This document shows, in pieces, positions 36,936 through 47,062 of a DNA stretch of 64,000 bases; within the stretch, counting starts at the first letter, position 1, and each line of letters begins with the position of its first letter. Below the pieces are notes generated by a model. That model ran no database searches. It saw nothing but the letters and a program-made list of their open reading frames with translations, and was not told the origin of the DNA. This stretch comes from Salinimicrobium marinum (lineage in GTDB: Bacteria; Bacteroidota; Bacteroidia; Flavobacteriales; Flavobacteriaceae). Location of the stretch: positions 124,001-188,000 of the forward strand of contig NZ_BMXB01000002.1 in the NCBI RefSeq assembly GCF_014651535.1, in the 5' to 3' direction. Position numbers and translations under genes: made by a program.

Positions 36936-37111
36936 AAAATATATTCTTTTTCGCTGAATCAGTCTCTCGCTTTTTTTACAAAGGGTTTTTTTTTATTTAA
37001 AACTTTTTAATTTTCTTAATATCTATGTCTATATTGCTTTAAGAAGATATTAGGAAAAAACATGAATTGAAATTATATCTTTGAGCAAAATTAATCACCA
37101 AAAGAACATAC
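36936..37111 (+). promoter_or_regulatory. Upstream region of wbpP with -7 element
   Basis: TATCTTTG at 37076-37083 fits the Bacteroidota -7 box and lies 28 bases before the wbpP start. No TTG at the right spacing is visible, so the -33 part is missing or altered. No gene is seen. The preceding 36527-36720 also holds nothing I recognise. Confidence 0.4.
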
Positions 37112-38110
37112 ATGAACAGCAAACAATTTGAATTGCTTGATTCAAAAAAAATTTTAATTACAGGCGGCGCCGGGTTCATAGGCTCCAATTTATGTGAAAA
37201 GCTACTTGAGCTAAATAGTCAGGTCGTTTGCCTGGATAATTTTGCTACCGGAAGAAGAGAGAATTTGGCAGCTTTTGAAACTAATCCAAATTTCACTTTG
37301 ATAGAAGGTGATATTAGAAATTTAGAGGATTGTAAAAAGGCCGTTAACGGTGTGGATTACGTTCTTCATGAAGCTGCGCTAGGCTCTGTACCACGTTCAA
37401 TAAATGATCCTATTACCAGTAATGAGGTAAACATTTCAGGTTTTCTAAATATGTTAGTTGCTGCGCGTGATGCAGGGGTTAAAAGGTTTGTATATGCAGC
37501 AAGTTCATCTACCTATGGAGACTCTGAAGCGCTTCCTAAAGTTGAAGATGAAATTGGGAAACCTCTTTCTCCTTATGCTATCACTAAGTATGTAAATGAA
37601 TTATACGCTGATATTTTTCATAATACTTATGGAATTGATACCATAGGGTTAAGGTATTTTAATGTTTTTGGAAGAAAGCAGGATCCTAACGGAGCTTATG
37701 CAGCAGTAATTCCAAAATTTGTGATGCAGTTTATGGATCATGAAAGTCCGGTTATTAATGGTGACGGGACATATTCAAGGGATTTCACCTATATTGACAA
37801 TGTCATTCAAATGAACCTGCTAGCTTTAACGACCTCAAATGATGAGGCATTAAATGAGGTTTATAATACGGCCGTGGGTGACAGGACAAATCTGGTTGAG
37901 CTAACACAACTCTTAAGAAAATATCTGTCTGAATATGACCCTGAAATTGCAAAAGTTGAAGTGAAACACGGACCAAATCGTCCCGGAGATATTCCCCACT
38001 CCTTAGCCTCTGTGGATAAAGCAAAAAAGCTGCTGGGCTATGATCCTCAATACAAAATTGAAGATGGATTAAAAGAAGCAGTTAAATGGTATTGGGGGAA
38101 TCTTAAATAA
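37112..38110 (+). CDS. wbpP: UDP-N-acetylglucosamine 4-epimerase, WbpP/TviC type
   Basis: The protein has 332 residues, an extended [19 protein letters not shown] is the NAD loop; [13 protein letters not shown] and YAITKY are the catalytic Ser, Tyr and Lys. The [18 protein letters not shown] and [15 protein letters not shown] segments match WbpP and TviC, which convert UDP-GlcNAc to UDP-GalNAc (or the uronic forms). The next gene is the matching dehydrogenase, so the pair would make UDP-GalNAcA. An alternative is a general UDP-Glc(NAc) epimerase. Confidence 0.85.
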   Translation: MNSKQFELLDSKKILITGGAGFIGSNLCEKLLELNSQVVCLDNFATGRRENLAAFETNPNFTLIEGDIRNLEDCKKAVNGVDYVLHEAALGSVPRSINDPITSNEVNISGFLNMLVAARDAGVKRFVYAASSSTYGDSEALPKVEDEIGKPLSPYAITKYVNELYADIFHNTYGIDTIGLRYFNVFGRKQDPNGAYAAVIPKFVMQFMDHESPVINGDGTYSRDFTYIDNVIQMNLLALTTSNDEALNEVYNTAVGDRTNLVELTQLLRKYLSEYDPEIAKVEVKHGPNRPGDIPHSLASVDKAKKLLGYDPQYKIEDGLKEAVKWYWGNLK

Positions 38111-38177
38111 CATTTAAGCATAAATAGAGTAACACAAATTTATAGTTTTAAAAAAAGTACAGAGAGAAAATAATATA

Positions 38178-39461
38178 ATGAACGATATAAATAAAATTGC
38201 AGTTATAGGCTTGGGATATGTAGGTCTACCATTGGCGAGGCTATTCGCTACTAAATTTCCCGTAGTGGGATTTGATATTAATGAAAAAAGGGTAAAGGAG
38301 CTTCAGCGAGGGGAGGATCACACAAGAGAAGTTGAAAATGAAGTGTTGCAGGAAGTACTGGTGAAAGAGCCTTCAGATAAAAATGGCTTGTATTGCTCAG
38401 CTGATCTGAATGATATATCAAATTGTAATTATTACGTAATAACGGTACCTACTCCAGTAGATAAAAATAACCGCCCTGTCTTAACGCCTTTGTACAAGAG
38501 TAGTGAGACTGTAGGTAAAGTTTTGAAAAAAGGGGATATTGTAATTTATGAGTCTACTGTTTATCCGGGAGCGACAGAAGATGAATGTGTACCTGTTCTT
38601 GAAAAAGCTAGCGGTCTAAAATTTAATGAAGATTTTTATGTTGGTTATTCTCCCGAAAGGATTAATCCTGGGGACAAAGAACATACAGTTGATAAGATAC
38701 TGAAAGTTACTTCTGGTTCTACTCCTCAAACAGGAAAGAAAGTGGATGAACTATATGCTTCTGTCATAACTGCGGGAACGCATCTGGCTCCAACAATAAA
38801 AGTAGCTGAAGCAGCAAAAGTAATTGAGAATTCTCAAAGGGATATAAATATTGCGTTTGTAAATGAGTTGGCGAAAATATTCAATATGCTGGATATTGAT
38901 ACCCAAGCTGTATTGGAGGCAGCAGGAACAAAATGGAACTTTCTTCCATTCAAACCTGGTCTTGTAGGAGGGCATTGTATTGGTGTTGATCCTTATTATC
39001 TGGCTCAAAAAGCCCAGGAAATCGGATATCATCCAGAAATAATATTAGCAGGTCGCCGGATGAATGATAGCATGGGTCAGTATGTTAGCAGTGAAATAGT
39101 GAAATTAATGCTTAAAAAAGATCTTAAAGTTAAGGGGTCTAAAGTATTGGTCCTTGGAATTACTTTTAAGGAAAATTGTCCTGATGTAAGAAATACTAAG
39201 GTAGTAGATGTTGTAAAGCATTTGAATGATTATGGAACAGAAGTAACGATTTATGATCCATGGGCAGATCCAGTTGAAGTTCTGCATGAATACAATTTAA
39301 AAACTACCGATTCATTGCCCCAGGAACAATTTGATGCTATTGTTTTAACAGTAGCGCATAATGAATTTCTAAGTTTGGATCTTTCTCTACTAAAGTCAAA
39401 AAACTCTGTGGTATACGATGTTAAAGGGGTTCTGGGAGATGCCTGCGATAAGAAACTCTAA
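38178..39461 (+). CDS. wbpO: UDP-N-acetyl-hexosamine 6-dehydrogenase, WbpO/TviB type
   Basis: The protein has 427 residues. The NAD loop is [15 protein letters not shown] and the catalytic cysteine lies in [15 protein letters not shown] (Cys-267), which is the sequence form of the UDP-GalNAc/UDP-GlcNAc dehydrogenases rather than of UDP-glucose dehydrogenases. It oxidises C6 twice to a uronic acid, using NAD. It follows wbpP by 67 bases. Whether the substrate is the GlcNAc or GalNAc form cannot be told from sequence. Confidence 0.88.
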   Translation: MNDINKIAVIGLGYVGLPLARLFATKFPVVGFDINEKRVKELQRGEDHTREVENEVLQEVLVKEPSDKNGLYCSADLNDISNCNYYVITVPTPVDKNNRPVLTPLYKSSETVGKVLKKGDIVIYESTVYPGATEDECVPVLEKASGLKFNEDFYVGYSPERINPGDKEHTVDKILKVTSGSTPQTGKKVDELYASVITAGTHLAPTIKVAEAAKVIENSQRDINIAFVNELAKIFNMLDIDTQAVLEAAGTKWNFLPFKPGLVGGHCIGVDPYYLAQKAQEIGYHPEIILAGRRMNDSMGQYVSSEIVKLMLKKDLKVKGSKVLVLGITFKENCPDVRNTKVVDVVKHLNDYGTEVTIYDPWADPVEVLHEYNLKTTDSLPQEQFDAIVLTVAHNEFLSLDLSLLKSKNSVVYDVKGVLGDACDKKL

Positions 39462-39550
39462 TAAAGCTCCTGTGGAACTTAAACAAATATAAAATAATAT
39501 AATTTTTTTCTCTGGAAATATAGCTTACGGAGGAAATAATCTTTTATCGA

Positions 39551-40945
39551 ATGAAAATAAAGAATATCTGTTGTATTGGAGCAGGATATGTAGGTGGACC
39601 TACCATGGCTGTAATTGCTCAAAAATGTCCTAAAGTAAATGTCACTGTTGTAGATATTAACGAGAATAGAATTGCGCAATGGAATGATCCTGATGTGGAA
39701 AAAATCCCTATTTATGAACCTGGACTTTCTGAGATTGTGAAAGAGGCTAGAGGGCGAAATCTATTTTTCTCTACAGATGTGGAGAGTGCAATAGATAAGG
39801 CAGATATGATTTTTATTTCTGTAAATACCCCCACAAAAACCTATGGAATAGGGAAGGGAATGGCTGCAGATCTTAAATGGATCGAATTGTGTGCCAGACA
39901 AATAGCAAGTGTTGCCAAAAATGATAAAATCGTAGTTGAAAAATCTACCCTTCCAGTACGTACAGCGGCAGCTTTAAAAGATATTCTGGATAATACGGGT
40001 AACGGAGTGCGTTTTCAGATTTTATCAAATCCAGAATTTCTTGCTGAAGGAACGGCTGTTGATGATTTGAAAAATCCTGACAGAGTCCTAATTGGAGGTG
40101 ATATAGACACCACGGAAGGAAAAGAAGCCATGGATGCCCTGGTGAGTATCTATGCTTCATGGGTGCCACGGGAAAACATCCTTACTACAAACGTATGGTC
40201 TTCAGAACTATCAAAATTAACTGCAAATGCATTTTTAGCACAACGAGTTTCTTCAATAAATGCGATGTCTGAATTATGTGAAAAAACAGGTGCTGATGTG
40301 GAGGAAGTTGCCAGGGCAGTAGGAATGGACAGTAGAGTAGGACCAAAATTTTTAAAAGCCTCTGTAGGGTTTGGAGGTTCCTGCTTTCAAAAAGATATTT
40401 TAAACCTTGTATATATAGCTAAATCATTCGGACTTGAAGAAGTGGCAGATTACTGGGAGCAGGTGATAAAAATGAACAATCATCAAAAAAGACGTTTTGC
40501 GGCCAATATGGTGAGGAAAATGTATAATACAGTTTCTGGTAAAAAAATTGCTATTCTTGGTTGGGCCTTTAAAAAAGATACCAATGACACCAGGGAATCT
40601 GCAGCAATTTATGTGACAGACTACCTTCTTAATGAACAAGCGGAAGTGGTCGTCTATGACCCAAAAGTGACTGAAGAGCAAATTTTTTCCGATTTAAATT
40701 ACCTTGGCACCCGAAGTGATGAAGAAAACCGGAGGATGGTGACCGTGGTCAATTCCCCTATGGAAGCTTGCCAAGATTCCCATGCCATTGCAGTACTAAC
40801 TGAATGGGATGAGTTTAAAGAGCTGGATTGGAAGGAGATCTATAAAAACATGCTGAAACCTGCATTTTTGTTTGACGGAAGAAGGTTGTTGGATCGTAAA
40901 ACCAAAGAAGAAATTGGTTTTGAATTTTATGCTATAGGAAATTAG
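39551..40945 (+). CDS. ugd: UDP-glucose 6-dehydrogenase, animal-type
   Basis: The protein has 464 residues. [20 protein letters not shown] is the NAD loop, and the catalytic cysteine is in [10 protein letters not shown] (Cys-278). The length, KSTLPVRTA and [20 protein letters not shown] are those of the eukaryote-like UGDH group, common in Bacteroidota. It oxidises UDP-glucose to UDP-glucuronate. A GGAGG lies 18-22 bases before the ATG. Together with the 4-epimerase at 47063 it would give UDP-GalA as well. Confidence 0.93.
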   Translation: MKIKNICCIGAGYVGGPTMAVIAQKCPKVNVTVVDINENRIAQWNDPDVEKIPIYEPGLSEIVKEARGRNLFFSTDVESAIDKADMIFISVNTPTKTYGIGKGMAADLKWIELCARQIASVAKNDKIVVEKSTLPVRTAAALKDILDNTGNGVRFQILSNPEFLAEGTAVDDLKNPDRVLIGGDIDTTEGKEAMDALVSIYASWVPRENILTTNVWSSELSKLTANAFLAQRVSSINAMSELCEKTGADVEEVARAVGMDSRVGPKFLKASVGFGGSCFQKDILNLVYIAKSFGLEEVADYWEQVIKMNNHQKRRFAANMVRKMYNTVSGKKIAILGWAFKKDTNDTRESAAIYVTDYLLNEQAEVVVYDPKVTEEQIFSDLNYLGTRSDEENRRMVTVVNSPMEACQDSHAIAVLTEWDEFKELDWKEIYKNMLKPAFLFDGRRLLDRKTKEEIGFEFYAIGN

Positions 40946-41005
40946 TGTAAATCATTCGCTACTTTAATGCTATTGGCTGTATTTTCGATCTAAGAAAAAC
41001 AATAA

Positions 41006-41809
41006 GTGAAAGAAGAACTTCAAATTGCAATAAAAGCCTGTCTGGAAGCCGGAAATGTCATTATGGATATTTATGAAAATGAGGATTTCCAGGTGGAAAC
41101 TAAAGCTGATGATTCCCCGCTTACCATTGCTGACCAAAAAGCAAATGAAGTTATAAATACATTCTTATTGCCTAGAGGTATTCCTATAATAAGCGAAGAA
41201 AACAATCAGCTTCCTTACAAGCAAAGAAAGGAGTGGGAGCAGTGTTGGATAATCGACCCTCTAGATGGAACTAAAGAATTCATTAAAAGAAATGGTGAAT
41301 TTACAGTTAACGTTGCTTTAGTCAGAAATCAAGAGCCAATTCTGGGGGTTATTTATGCACCTGCTATTCAACAGCTTTATTATGCTGATATTTCTGAAAA
41401 TAAGGCATACAAAGTTTCTGTCTCAGATAAAGTCAATGATATTTCCGGAATAATGGAGCATTCTGAGGAAATAGGAATTTCTATTCCGGTAAATGAGTTA
41501 AGAGTAGTGGGGAGTCGTTCCCATATGAATGAAGAAACTATTGAATTTATAGAGAATTTAAAGAAGAAGCATCAAAAGGACATTGAGATCGTTTCCCGGG
41601 GCAGTTCTTTAAAATTCTGCATCTTGGCTGAAGGGAATGCGCACATTTATCCTCGATTTGCTCCTACTATGGAATGGGATACTGCGGCAGGCCAGGCCAT
41701 TTGTGAAGCTGTAGGCATTAAAGTCATTTCTCAGCGTACAGGTGAAGTTATGTGTTACAACAAAAAAGATCTTCTAAATGATTTTTTTGTAGCAAGTTCT
41801 GCACATTAA
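41006..41809 (+). CDS. cysQ: 3'(2'),5'-bisphosphate nucleotidase
   Basis: The protein has 267 residues and starts at GTG (41006), the only start that fits MKEELQIAIKACLEAGNVIM. DPLDGTKEFIKRNGEF is the metal-binding motif of the inositol monophosphatase family; SEENNQ holds the glutamates and WDTAAGQAI the second Asp. CysQ removes PAP, the inhibitory by-product of PAPS use. It belongs to the cysQ-C-D-N set, whose purpose here is most likely sulfation. Confidence 0.9.
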   Translation: MKEELQIAIKACLEAGNVIMDIYENEDFQVETKADDSPLTIADQKANEVINTFLLPRGIPIISEENNQLPYKQRKEWEQCWIIDPLDGTKEFIKRNGEFTVNVALVRNQEPILGVIYAPAIQQLYYADISENKAYKVSVSDKVNDISGIMEHSEEIGISIPVNELRVVGSRSHMNEETIEFIENLKKKHQKDIEIVSRGSSLKFCILAEGNAHIYPRFAPTMEWDTAAGQAICEAVGIKVISQRTGEVMCYNKKDLLNDFFVASSAH

Positions 41810-41958
41810 ACCTTTTTATTTTTGCAGATATTTTTCTTTCCCTTTCTTCAGCGTGATAAATGACCATCATTTTTCAAAATGATCTTAACAATGCTATTCT
41901 CAGAAAAATTTCCTTTTGTGTTTCAAGGAAAATACAGGAAAAAAAGCCATCTTGCAAT

Positions 41959-41977
41959 CCCTAGTTGGCAACTAGGG
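41959..41977 (+). promoter_or_regulatory. Hairpin in the cysC leader
   Basis: An eight-base perfect stem CCCTAGTT/AACTAGGG with a GGC loop lies 49 bases before the cysC start. Directly after it come TTAAAAAAA residues, not T, so it is not a terminator on the plus strand. A TATTTTTG (41817-41824) further upstream may be the promoter. The 216-base leader could carry a regulatory RNA, but no known class was recognised. Confidence 0.35.
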
Positions 41978-42025
41978 TTAAAAAAATCCGTTTTTGCGGT
42001 ACAGGATAAATGGATTAATTGACAA

Positions 42026-42619
42026 ATGACAGAAAATATTATAAAGCAGGATTACCAGATTACCAGGAGCGATCGAAACCAACAGAATCGTCATAATTCC
42101 TTTGTGATTTGGTTTACCGGTTTATCGGGCTCAGGAAAATCCACAATTGCCAATGCATTGGAAATCGCTTTATTTCAAAAAAATATCCGAACCTATACTT
42201 TAGATGGAGATAACTTACGCTGTGGATTAAATGAAGGGCTGAGTTTTTCCAAGGAGGATAGAGAAGAGAATAACCGAAGAATTGCTCAGGTCGCTAAACT
42301 TTTTATAGATGCAGGCCTGGTCACAATTTCAGCATTTATTTCTCCTCTAAGAAAGGAAAGGGAAAAAGCCAAAAAAATTATTGGCAAGGAACACTTTGTG
42401 GAAATATACGTTAATACTCCACTGGCCGTATGCGAAAAAAGAGATGTAAAAGGTTTATATAAAAAGGCAAGAAGAGGAGAGGTGCAGAATTTTACAGGGA
42501 TTGACTCTCCCTATGAAGCACCTGAACAAGCTGATCTCGAAATTATAACAGAACAAGAGACTATAGAGGAATCTGTTAAGAAGATATTACAATTTCTGAA
42601 TAAAAATTACTTGAACTAA
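42026..42619 (+). CDS. cysC: Adenylylsulfate (APS) kinase
   Basis: The protein has 197 residues. The P-loop GLSGSGKST is at residues 32-40, followed by TLDGDNLRCGLNEGLSFSKE, the APS-binding loop, and FTGIDSPYEAPEQADL near the end. It phosphorylates APS at the 3' position to make PAPS, the sulfate donor of sulfotransferases. Its stop codon overlaps the start of cysD (TAATG). No sulfite or PAPS reductase is next to it, so PAPS is probably not meant for cysteine synthesis here. Confidence 0.95.
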   Translation: MTENIIKQDYQITRSDRNQQNRHNSFVIWFTGLSGSGKSTIANALEIALFQKNIRTYTLDGDNLRCGLNEGLSFSKEDREENNRRIAQVAKLFIDAGLVTISAFISPLRKEREKAKKIIGKEHFVEIYVNTPLAVCEKRDVKGLYKKARRGEVQNFTGIDSPYEAPEQADLEIITEQETIEESVKKILQFLNKNYLN

Positions 42620-43524
42620 TGAGTAAGTACTATTTAAATTACCTTGATGAACTAGAATCTGAGGCCATTTACATCCTTCGGGAAGTTTGGGCTCAATTTG
42701 AAAATCCGGTGATACTTTTTTCGGGTGGAAAAGATTCTATACTGGTCACTCACTTGGCTAAAAAAGCTTTTTACCCTTCGAAAATACCTTTCGCGTTAAT
42801 GCATGTCGATACGGGTCATAACTTTTCGGAAACTATAAAATTTAGGGATGATCTTGTAGAGTCACTAGGTGTAAAACTTATTATAGGCTCTGTTCAGGAT
42901 TCAATCAATAAAGGACGAGTTTCCGAGGAAAAAGGGAAAAATGCAACCAGAAATGCTTTGCAGATCACAACTCTTCTGGATGCTATTGAGGAAAATAAAA
43001 TTGACTGTGCAATAGGAGGCGGTAGACGTGATGAAGAAAAAGCCCGTGCTAAAGAACGTTTTTTTTCACACCGGGATGATTTTGGGCAATGGGATCCTAG
43101 AAACCAGCGTCCTGAATTGTGGAATTTGCTGAATGGAAAATATTTCGAAGGAGAACATTTCAGGGCTTTTCCAATTAGTAATTGGACTGAGATGGATGTG
43201 TGGAATTATATAAAAAGAGAGGAAATTGAGATTCCTTCTCTATATCTTGCCCATGAGAGGGAAGTGGTTTGGAGGAATAACAGCTGGATCCCGTTTTCCG
43301 AATTTCTTAAGTTGGAAGAGGGAGAAGAAGTTGTTACAAAAAAGATCAGGTTCAGGACATTAGGTGATATCACCATTACGGGTGGAATTGAATCTGAAGC
43401 CGACAGTCTGGAAAAAGTTGCGCTGGAGGTTTCAACCATGCGCAAAACAGAAAGGGGGGATAGGTCTGATGACAAAAGATCAGAAACCGCTATGGAAGAT
43501 AGGAAGAAGCAGGGTTATTTTTAG
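42619..43524 (+). CDS. cysD: Sulfate adenylyltransferase subunit 2
   Basis: The protein has 301 residues. SGGKDSILVTHLAKKAF is the PP-loop ATP pyrophosphatase motif, and GGGRRDEEKARAKERFFSHR is a strongly conserved CysD segment. With CysN it makes APS from sulfate and ATP. It starts on the last base of the cysC stop codon, so translation is coupled. The gap to cysN is 102 bases and shows no gene. Confidence 0.95.
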   Translation: MSKYYLNYLDELESEAIYILREVWAQFENPVILFSGGKDSILVTHLAKKAFYPSKIPFALMHVDTGHNFSETIKFRDDLVESLGVKLIIGSVQDSINKGRVSEEKGKNATRNALQITTLLDAIEENKIDCAIGGGRRDEEKARAKERFFSHRDDFGQWDPRNQRPELWNLLNGKYFEGEHFRAFPISNWTEMDVWNYIKREEIEIPSLYLAHEREVVWRNNSWIPFSEFLKLEEGEEVVTKKIRFRTLGDITITGGIESEADSLEKVALEVSTMRKTERGDRSDDKRSETAMEDRKKQGYF

Positions 43525-43626
43525 CCCCGTAGCTCTCTAGAAGGAACAACAAAAAAAGGAATAAAGAATCAATCTGAAAATTTAACTTCCGCTAATTCTC
43601 ATAGAGACCTGGGGGAACTATTAATT

Positions 43627-44883
43627 ATGGAAATAAACAATAATCAATTACTGCGTTTTACAACTGCCGGAAGTGTGGACGACGGAAAAAGCACATTAAT
43701 AGGAAGACTTTTATATGATTCGAAATCCATTTTCGAAGACCAACTAGAGGCTATCACTGCAACAAGTGCCAAGAAAGGACATGAAGGCGTTGACCTGGCT
43801 TTGTTTACAGATGGTTTAAGAGATGAAAGGGAGCAAGGAATTACTATAGATGTAGCTTACCGTTATTTCACCACACCAAAAAGGAAATTTATTATTGCAG
43901 ATACTCCAGGTCATATCCAGTATACCAGGAATATGGTCACAGGAGCTTCTACGGCTAATGCTGCTTTGATCCTGATTGATGCGCGGCATGGGGTGATAGA
44001 GCAGACCAAAAGACATTCTTTTATTGCCTCTTTGTTGAATATACCGCACTTGATCGTATGCGTCAATAAAATGGATCTTGTCGATTTTTCTGAAAGCCGC
44101 TTCAACGAGATTATAGGTCAATTTGAAGAATTCTCTTCCAAATTATTGATGAAAGATGTTCGTTTTATCCCAATGAGTGCCCTTCGGGGAGACAATGTAG
44201 TCAATAGGTCAGAAACTATGGATTGGTACCAGGGAGGGACTTTATTGAATATATTGGAAACGCTGCATATAAGTAGCGACATCAATAAAATAGATGCCCG
44301 TTTTCCTGTTCAAACAGTCTTAAGGCCGCAGAGCCAGGAGCATCGGGATTACAGAGGATATGCTGGGAGGGTAGCCAGTGGTATTTATCGTGTTGGTGAT
44401 GAAATAGCAGTATTGCCTTCGGGATTCACTTCAATAATAAAATCAATCAATGCGGGGGAGCAGGAAATTTCTGAAGCTTACGCCCCTATGTCCATTTCTA
44501 TAACTCTGGAGGATGATATTGATGTAAGCAGGGGGGATATGATTGTCAAGAAAAATAATCAGCCAGAGATGGAACAGGAATTTGATGTCATGTTAAGCTG
44601 GTTGGCAAATGAACCTGCAAAATCTAGGGCAAAATATATTGTTCAGCATACTTCCAAAGAAGAACGAGCGATGATCAAAGAAGTGGTCTATAAAATGGAT
44701 ATTAATTCTTTTGAACGTGACAATGAAGATAAAAGTTTGTCCATGAATGATATCGCAAGGGTAAAAATAAGAACTACCCGAAGATTAATGCTCGATTCTT
44801 ATCGGGACAACAGGATTACAGGCAGCGTCATATTAATAGATGAAAACACCAATGAGACTGTAGCGGCAGGGATGGTGGTTTAA
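43627..44883 (+). CDS. cysN: Sulfate adenylyltransferase subunit 1, GTPase
   Basis: The protein has 418 residues, the usual length of Bacteroidota CysN without a fused CysC. The GTPase motifs are AGSVDDGKSTLIGRLLYDSK (G1), GITIDVAYRYF (G2), DTPGHIQYTRNMVTGAS (G3) and NKMDL (G4). It hydrolyses GTP to drive APS formation by CysD. It ends the sulfate-activation set, and an intergenic gap follows. Confidence 0.95.
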   Translation: MEINNNQLLRFTTAGSVDDGKSTLIGRLLYDSKSIFEDQLEAITATSAKKGHEGVDLALFTDGLRDEREQGITIDVAYRYFTTPKRKFIIADTPGHIQYTRNMVTGASTANAALILIDARHGVIEQTKRHSFIASLLNIPHLIVCVNKMDLVDFSESRFNEIIGQFEEFSSKLLMKDVRFIPMSALRGDNVVNRSETMDWYQGGTLLNILETLHISSDINKIDARFPVQTVLRPQSQEHRDYRGYAGRVASGIYRVGDEIAVLPSGFTSIIKSINAGEQEISEAYAPMSISITLEDDIDVSRGDMIVKKNNQPEMEQEFDVMLSWLANEPAKSRAKYIVQHTSKEERAMIKEVVYKMDINSFERDNEDKSLSMNDIARVKIRTTRRLMLDSYRDNRITGSVILIDENTNETVAAGMVV

Positions 44884-45194
44884 TTAAAAATGAAGCTAAA
44901 CTATGTATTTTAGTGTTCCATTCTATTTGAATTTCCCCTATGCACTGTTTAATAAATTTCCTTAACCGTCAAGCTTTCTTAAATTAATATTAAAGTTCCT
45001 CGAAAGAAAGGTGAAACTGCGGAAAGCCTCTATCTTTGAAGGAAATTTAATTTAATATGCATGTAAAAGATTCAGAAGAAGATCTATTTTTTGCTATCAT
45101 TTCTTTATTAAATCTACAGCCATTTTTATTCTTAGTTTCTTTAGCAACAACATGGTTCAATACATAACCAGAGTTAAACAAAACACATAAAAAC
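44884..45194 (+). promoter_or_regulatory. Upstream region of the ABC flippase with -7 element and a possible small frame
   Basis: TATCTTTG at 45031-45038 matches the flavobacterial -7 box, with no TTG at the normal distance. A frame of 36 codons (45057-45167, MHVKDSEEDLFFAIISL...) with a hydrophobic C-terminal half lies in the long leader; it may be chance or a small membrane peptide. Nothing else was recognised. Confidence 0.35.
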
Positions 45195-46985
45195 TTGATT
45201 AAAAAATTCATAAAAAAATACTTCGAAAGTTTCGCTTATTTCTATACGAACCTTAGGCATAGGGTTTTTGTAGTTCTTGGTCTTAGTATTTTAATTGGCG
45301 TACTAGATGGTTTAGGTCTCACCATGTTTTTGCCATTGTTGCAAATGATAAATGATTCAGAATCTGTGGATTCGGAAGAGCTGGGAAAACTTCAGTTTTT
45401 AGTAGATTTTCTCAATTCTGTAGGTCTTGAATTAAACCTTCTTACGGTGTTGGCATTTATGATGTTTTTCTTTGTTGGGAAAGGTATAGTACAGTATATA
45501 GCAGATGTGTATAAAGTAAATGTGCAACAAAATTTTATTACTAAATTAAGACTTAAAAATCTTAGAGGGCTAAATAATTTGTCTTATAAATATTTTGTAA
45601 TGTCAGATGCCGGAAGAATTCAGAATACGCTGACCGGTGAAATTGCTAGGGTATCAACGGCATATTCTGCTTATCTAAAGGCGCTTCAATACATTGTTTT
45701 GGTAATTGTGTATATGGCATTTGCTTTTACTTTAGATGCACAATTTGCTGTACTGGTTTCAATAGGTGGAATACTTACTAATTTTCTTTATAAAAATTTG
45801 TACCGTAAAACCAAAGGGGCTTCTAGAAAACTTACCGGTGACAATAATATATTCCAGAGCTTGATCATTCAGAATGTAGCAAATTTTAAATACCTTAAAG
45901 CAACAGGATCTTTAAGACGGTACGAAAAAAAACTCTCAAATTCTGTTAAAAAAATTGAGGGTAATAATAAAAAAATTGGAAAGCTGAGTGCAATTCTTAC
46001 TTCTGCAAGAGAACCTATTTTGGTATTGGTTGTGGTATCAGTTATTTATATTCAAACTTCCATAATGGGTTCGGGGCTTGGGCCTATCTTAATGAGTCTA
46101 GTCTTTTTTTATAGGGCCCTAAGCTATCTTATGCTTATGCAAACCCGGTATAATATGTTTTTGGCAGTCTCGGGTTCACTGGAAAATATCATGCTGTTTG
46201 AGCAGGAAATGCGGCAGAATAAAGAGAAGACCGGTAGCGGTAAACCTGATGATAGTGTAAAAGTACTGGAGCTTTCTCAAGTCGAATTCTTTTATGACCA
46301 AACACCTATATTACGTAAAATAGATTTAAAAGTTAACAGTGCTGAAACGGTGGCCTTTGTAGGAGAAAGTGGGAGTGGTAAAACTACTTTGGTTAATATT
46401 CTTGCAGGACTTTTACCTGTGGGAAAAGGAAATTATCTGATTAACGCAGTGAATAGCAATGAATGGAACATTAATGCTTTTCAGAAAAAGATTGGATATA
46501 TTACTCAGGATTCGGTAATATTTAATGATTCTTTGTATAACAATGTTACCTTCTGGGCAGAACGAACTGAAGAAAATGTAAATAGATTTGCAGAGGCAAT
46601 TAGAAAAGCCGCAATAAATGATTTTGTTCAAAGTCTTCCCGAAAAAGAGGACACTTATTTAGGGAATAATGGGATTAATTTAAGTGGTGGACAAAAACAA
46701 CGTATTTCTATTGCAAGGGAATTGTTCAAAGAGGTGGAGATATTAATTCTTGATGAAGCCACTTCGGCACTTGATTCTGAGACGGAAAGAGCGATTCAGG
46801 AAAACATTGATGCTTTAAAAGGGGAATACACTATTTTAATTGTGGCCCATAGGATAGCCACTATTAAAAATGCAGATAGGATTGTGGTCATGAAAAATGG
46901 GGAAATCTCCCATATAGGGGCTTTTTCTGAATTGCTGGAAAAATCACCTTATTTTAAAAAATTAGTGGAATTACAAGAAGTGTAA
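45195..46985 (+). CDS. PglK/MsbA-type ABC exporter, likely glycolipid flippase
   Basis: The protein has 596 residues and starts at TTG (45195), because no ATG is available near the first membrane segment. Residues 1-330 form about six membrane helices, and residues 350-596 an ABC ATPase: GESGSGKTT (Walker A), LSGGQKQR (signature) and ILDEATSALD (Walker B). MsbA/PglK-type proteins flip lipid-linked sugars across the inner membrane. Its position in the glycan locus suggests it flips the undecaprenyl-linked repeat, in place of a Wzx flippase, none of which I saw. Confidence 0.85.
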   Translation: MIKKFIKKYFESFAYFYTNLRHRVFVVLGLSILIGVLDGLGLTMFLPLLQMINDSESVDSEELGKLQFLVDFLNSVGLELNLLTVLAFMMFFFVGKGIVQYIADVYKVNVQQNFITKLRLKNLRGLNNLSYKYFVMSDAGRIQNTLTGEIARVSTAYSAYLKALQYIVLVIVYMAFAFTLDAQFAVLVSIGGILTNFLYKNLYRKTKGASRKLTGDNNIFQSLIIQNVANFKYLKATGSLRRYEKKLSNSVKKIEGNNKKIGKLSAILTSAREPILVLVVVSVIYIQTSIMGSGLGPILMSLVFFYRALSYLMLMQTRYNMFLAVSGSLENIMLFEQEMRQNKEKTGSGKPDDSVKVLELSQVEFFYDQTPILRKIDLKVNSAETVAFVGESGSGKTTLVNILAGLLPVGKGNYLINAVNSNEWNINAFQKKIGYITQDSVIFNDSLYNNVTFWAERTEENVNRFAEAIRKAAINDFVQSLPEKEDTYLGNNGINLSGGQKQRISIARELFKEVEILILDEATSALDSETERAIQENIDALKGEYTILIVAHRIATIKNADRIVVMKNGEISHIGAFSELLEKSPYFKKLVELQEV

Positions 46986-47062
46986 ATCAATTGGGTAGGT
47001 TATTTAAAACCCTTTTGATTGTTGAATGGTTTAATTTTAAATATATTTAGAAAAAGGAAGAA

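Noticed and set aside
45057-45167. 36-codon small protein gene in the flippase leader
   Set aside because: Plausible hydrophobic pattern but no supporting motif or start signal; mentioned only within the upstream region entry.
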